Position numbers and translations under genes: made by a program. Source: Flavobacteriaceae bacterium (GTDB lineage Bacteria; Bacteroidota; Bacteroidia; Flavobacteriales; Flavobacteriaceae). From it: DNA of 7,226 bases. The DNA is taken from positions 1-7,226 of the forward strand of contig JABAYZ010000059.1 of NCBI GenBank assembly GCA_018608735.1. Direction: 5' to 3'. Shown here piece after piece: positions 5,362-7,226 of this stretch (positions are counted from its first letter, which is position 1; each line of letters begins with the position of its first letter). Under the pieces are notes generated by a model. The model was given only the letters and a program-made list of their open reading frames with translations, had not been told where the DNA came from and made no database searches.

Positions 5362-6177
5362 ATGAAAATTCAATTTTATATATTTTTCATATCTATATTA
5401 TGTGTTTCCTGTGCTACAAATCCGTTTACAGGAAAAAAGACCATGGCCTTTATGCCTAACTCACAGTTATTACCAATGGCTTTTGCGGAGTATGATCAGT
5501 TTTTAACAGAAAACAAAGTACTAAAAGGAACTTCGGATGCAGAAATGATCACAAGAGTGGGACAGCGCATCTCGGTTGCCGCAGAACGCTGGTTAGATGC
5601 CAATAATTATCAAGGCTATTTAAAAGATTACAAATGGGAGTATAATTTAGTTGATGACAAGACCGTAAATGCTTGGTGTATGCCTGGTGGGAAAATTGTT
5701 TTTTATACAGGTATTCTTCCAGTAGCCGCTAGCGAAACAGGAGTTGCGGCTATTATGGGTCATGAAGTTGCGCACGCTTTAGCCAATCACGGTCAACAAC
5801 GCATGAGTGCAGGAATCTTACAACAAGGAGTAGGTCTAGGCGTTGCAGTAGCTACTAAAGACAAAAAGCCCTCAGAACAAGCTTTATGGATGCAAGCCTA
5901 TGCTGTAGGTTCGTCAGTAGGAGGAATGTTGCCATTTAGCAGAGCTCATGAAACCGAAGCGGATAAAATTGGTTTATATCTTATGGCTATTGCTGGGTAT
6001 AATCCAGATGAGGCCTCTAAATTATGGGAACGCATGAAAGCTAATAGTGGCGGAAAAGCTCCTCCAGAATTTTTAAGTACACACCCCTCAAACGATTCTC
6101 GCATATCTAATTTAAAATCGTTATCAAACCAAGCTAAAAACGAAGCTGCAAAATTTGGTGTGACATCTTTTAGGTAA
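5362..6177 (+). CDS. M48-family zinc metallopeptidase lipoprotein (LoiP/BepA-type catalytic domain)
   Basis: The protein (271 residues) begins with a lipoprotein signal, hydrophobic over residues 5-16 and ending LCVSC, with C17 as the lipid-modified cysteine. The following ATNPFTGKK with NPxTG-like spacing is common in this family. The zinc site is H134-E-V-A-H138, with the third ligand E197 in the HETEAD segment (ExxxD with D201). The substrate-strand region WCMPGGKIVFYTGIL precedes it. The length and lack of TPR repeats fit LoiP/YcaL-like enzymes rather than full BepA. Family members are periplasmic quality-control proteases acting on misfolded outer-membrane proteins; that role is inferred here. 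Because C17 is followed by A-T-N rather than acidic residues, periplasmic-facing anchoring is likely. The ATG at 5362 follows an A-rich leader without a Shine-Dalgarno site. It diverges from the msrB operon and is followed by a terminator. Confidence 0.93.
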   Translation: MKIQFYIFFISILCVSCATNPFTGKKTMAFMPNSQLLPMAFAEYDQFLTENKVLKGTSDAEMITRVGQRISVAAERWLDANNYQGYLKDYKWEYNLVDDKTVNAWCMPGGKIVFYTGILPVAASETGVAAIMGHEVAHALANHGQQRMSAGILQQGVGLGVAVATKDKKPSEQALWMQAYAVGSSVGGMLPFSRAHETEADKIGLYLMAIAGYNPDEASKLWERMKANSGGKAPPEFLSTHPSNDSRISNLKSLSNQAKNEAAKFGVTSFR

Positions 6178-6215
6178 AGGTACTTTTAAATTGAAATAAT
6201 TCATTAAATTAGGAG

Positions 6216-6243
6216 CTGCTCAACAAAATGAGCAGTTTTTTTT
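6216..6243 (+). terminator. Intrinsic terminator after the M48 gene, ending at the next start codon
   Basis: CTGCTCA (6216-6222) and TGAGCAG (6229-6235) form a perfect 7-base-pair stem with an ACAAAA loop, followed by eight T (6236-6243). The ATG of the transporter gene begins at the very next base, 6244. Confidence 0.88.
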
Positions 6244-7226
6244 ATGAAAAAATTTGAAAAAGGAAGCAAGAAACTTACCAAAGCTTGGGCGTTTTATGAT
6301 TGGGCAAACTCAGTATATCCTCTAGTAATCAGTACGGCTATATTCCCAATTTACTATAGCAGCATGACTAGTTCATTTGCAAACGATGCTGGAGATATCT
6401 CCTTTTTAGGAACCTATTGGGATCCTACATCTTTATATGATTACACATTGGCACTGTCTTTTTTAATCGTTGCAGGATCTTCTCCAATACTTTCTGCTAT
6501 TGCAGATTATATGGGTAATAAATTAAAATTCTTAAAATTCTTTTGCCTTTTGGGATCGTTATCAGTCATGTGTTTATTTTTTTTCACAGGCCCTGAAACT
6601 TTATGGGTAGCACTTACATTTACCATTTTGGCAAGTATCGGATTTTGGGGAAGTATCGTGTTTTATAATGCCTATCTTCCTGAAGTTGCCTTTCCAGAAC
6701 AGCAAGATAAAGTTAGTGCACAAGGGTTTATTTATGGGTATGCTGGATCAGTATTATTACTTGTATTTAGTCTCCTAATGGTTCAAATGCCTGAATTGTT
6801 TGGCATCACAGATCCCACTTTAGCTCCTCGTATTACGTTTCTATTAGTTGGAATTTGGTGGCTAGGCTTTGCGCAATTTACGTACCGTCGTTTACCAAAT
6901 AACATATTTGACCATAAACCAGAAAAAGACTTTATTTGGAAAGGTCTCAAAGAATTACAAATTGTATTTAAAGAACTCGTCAATTATCCGCAGCTTAAAT
7001 ATTTTTTAGTTTCGTTTTTCTGTTTTAGTGTGGGCGTACAAACCATTGTATTGATGGCTGGAATTTTTGGGAGTAAAGAACTGGGCTTACCAACTTCAAA
7101 TTTGATTTTCACAATTATTCTCGTTCAAATTGTGGCTATTTTTGGTGCATATTTATTTTCAAAATTATCAACTAAAATAGGAAATATTAGAACCTTAAAA
7201 TTAACCCTTATTATATGGGGTGGTGT
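6244..7226 (+). CDS. MFS transporter, UMF1/Atg22-like group (3' end outside window)
   Basis: The frame is open from the ATG at 6244 to the window edge, giving 327 complete codons, so the C-terminal part is missing. The N-terminus is short and basic (KKFEKGSKKLTKA) and runs into AWAFYDWANS (residues 14-23), the signature of the UMF1 family related to yeast vacuolar effluxer Atg22. By eye there are hydrophobic membrane spans near residues 22-38, 68-86, 97-116, 119-141, 160-181, 198-216, 250-272 and 285-305, with a ninth beginning near 318. A charged cytoplasmic linker at 217-248 separates the two halves, as expected for a 12-span MFS protein. The substrate is unknown; Atg22 exports amino acids in yeast, but this does not transfer safely. 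An in-frame stop at 6229-6231 and the lack of other starts fix ATG 6244. No promoter is evident. Confidence 0.9.
   Translation, partial: MKKFEKGSKKLTKAWAFYDWANSVYPLVISTAIFPIYYSSMTSSFANDAGDISFLGTYWDPTSLYDYTLALSFLIVAGSSPILSAIADYMGNKLKFLKFFCLLGSLSVMCLFFFTGPETLWVALTFTILASIGFWGSIVFYNAYLPEVAFPEQQDKVSAQGFIYGYAGSVLLLVFSLLMVQMPELFGITDPTLAPRITFLLVGIWWLGFAQFTYRRLPNNIFDHKPEKDFIWKGLKELQIVFKELVNYPQLKYFLVSFFCFSVGVQTIVLMAGIFGSKELGLPTSNLIFTIILVQIVAIFGAYLFSKLSTKIGNIRTLKLTLIIWGG

Noticed and set aside
6783..6983. Minus-strand open frame inside the transporter
   Set aside because: It is opposite a continuous, membrane-span-rich frame with a family signature.
1..7226. Mobile elements, CRISPR arrays, tRNA or rRNA genes, or a new defence system
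   Set aside because: No transposase, long inverted or spaced repeats, RNA gene signature or composition shift was seen. All gaps between genes are under 170 bases and are explained by promoters and terminators.

Overview
The window looks like an ordinary chromosomal segment of a low-GC member of the Bacteroidota, most likely a marine or aquatic Flavobacteriaceae. The reasons are AT-rich, A-heavy leaders without clear Shine-Dalgarno sites, repeated matches to the Bacteroidota -7 promoter element TAnnTTTG, signal peptides that end in N-A-Q, and several small outer-membrane beta-barrel proteins. The genus is inference only. I see no mobile element, CRISPR array, rRNA or tRNA.

Layout. Positions 2-1823 (+) hold three consecutive outer-membrane beta-barrel genes. 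The first is cut at its 5' end by the window edge. The first and third end in strong intrinsic terminators, and the second and third have their own -7 elements. Next comes aroQ (1907-2323, +), a type II 3-dehydroquinate dehydratase of the shikimate pathway. Its promoter sits so close to the start codon that the mRNA is probably leaderless or nearly so. A hairpin at 2327-2352 serves as a shared terminator between aroQ and the convergent lpdA.

The minus strand from 5221 down to 2372 reads exported msrB, then cytoplasmic msrB, a DinB/DUF1572-type protein, and lpdA. The first three are tightly packed (an 8-base overlap, then an 8-base gap) and are probably one operon. lpdA follows after 57 bases that contain a good promoter element. 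The two MsrB enzymes differ in the resolving-cysteine position and in predicted location, which suggests one repairs oxidised methionine in the envelope and the other in the cytoplasm. A 140-base divergent region separates this operon from an M48 metallopeptidase lipoprotein (5362-6177, +), so envelope methionine repair and envelope proteolysis face each other. The window ends inside an MFS transporter of the UMF1/Atg22-like group (6244 to the edge, +). Its ATG directly follows the T-tract of the preceding terminator.

I found no clearly new system. The most useful leads are the two-compartment MsrB operon with its DinB partner, the leaderless aroQ, and the terminator fused to the transporter start codon.
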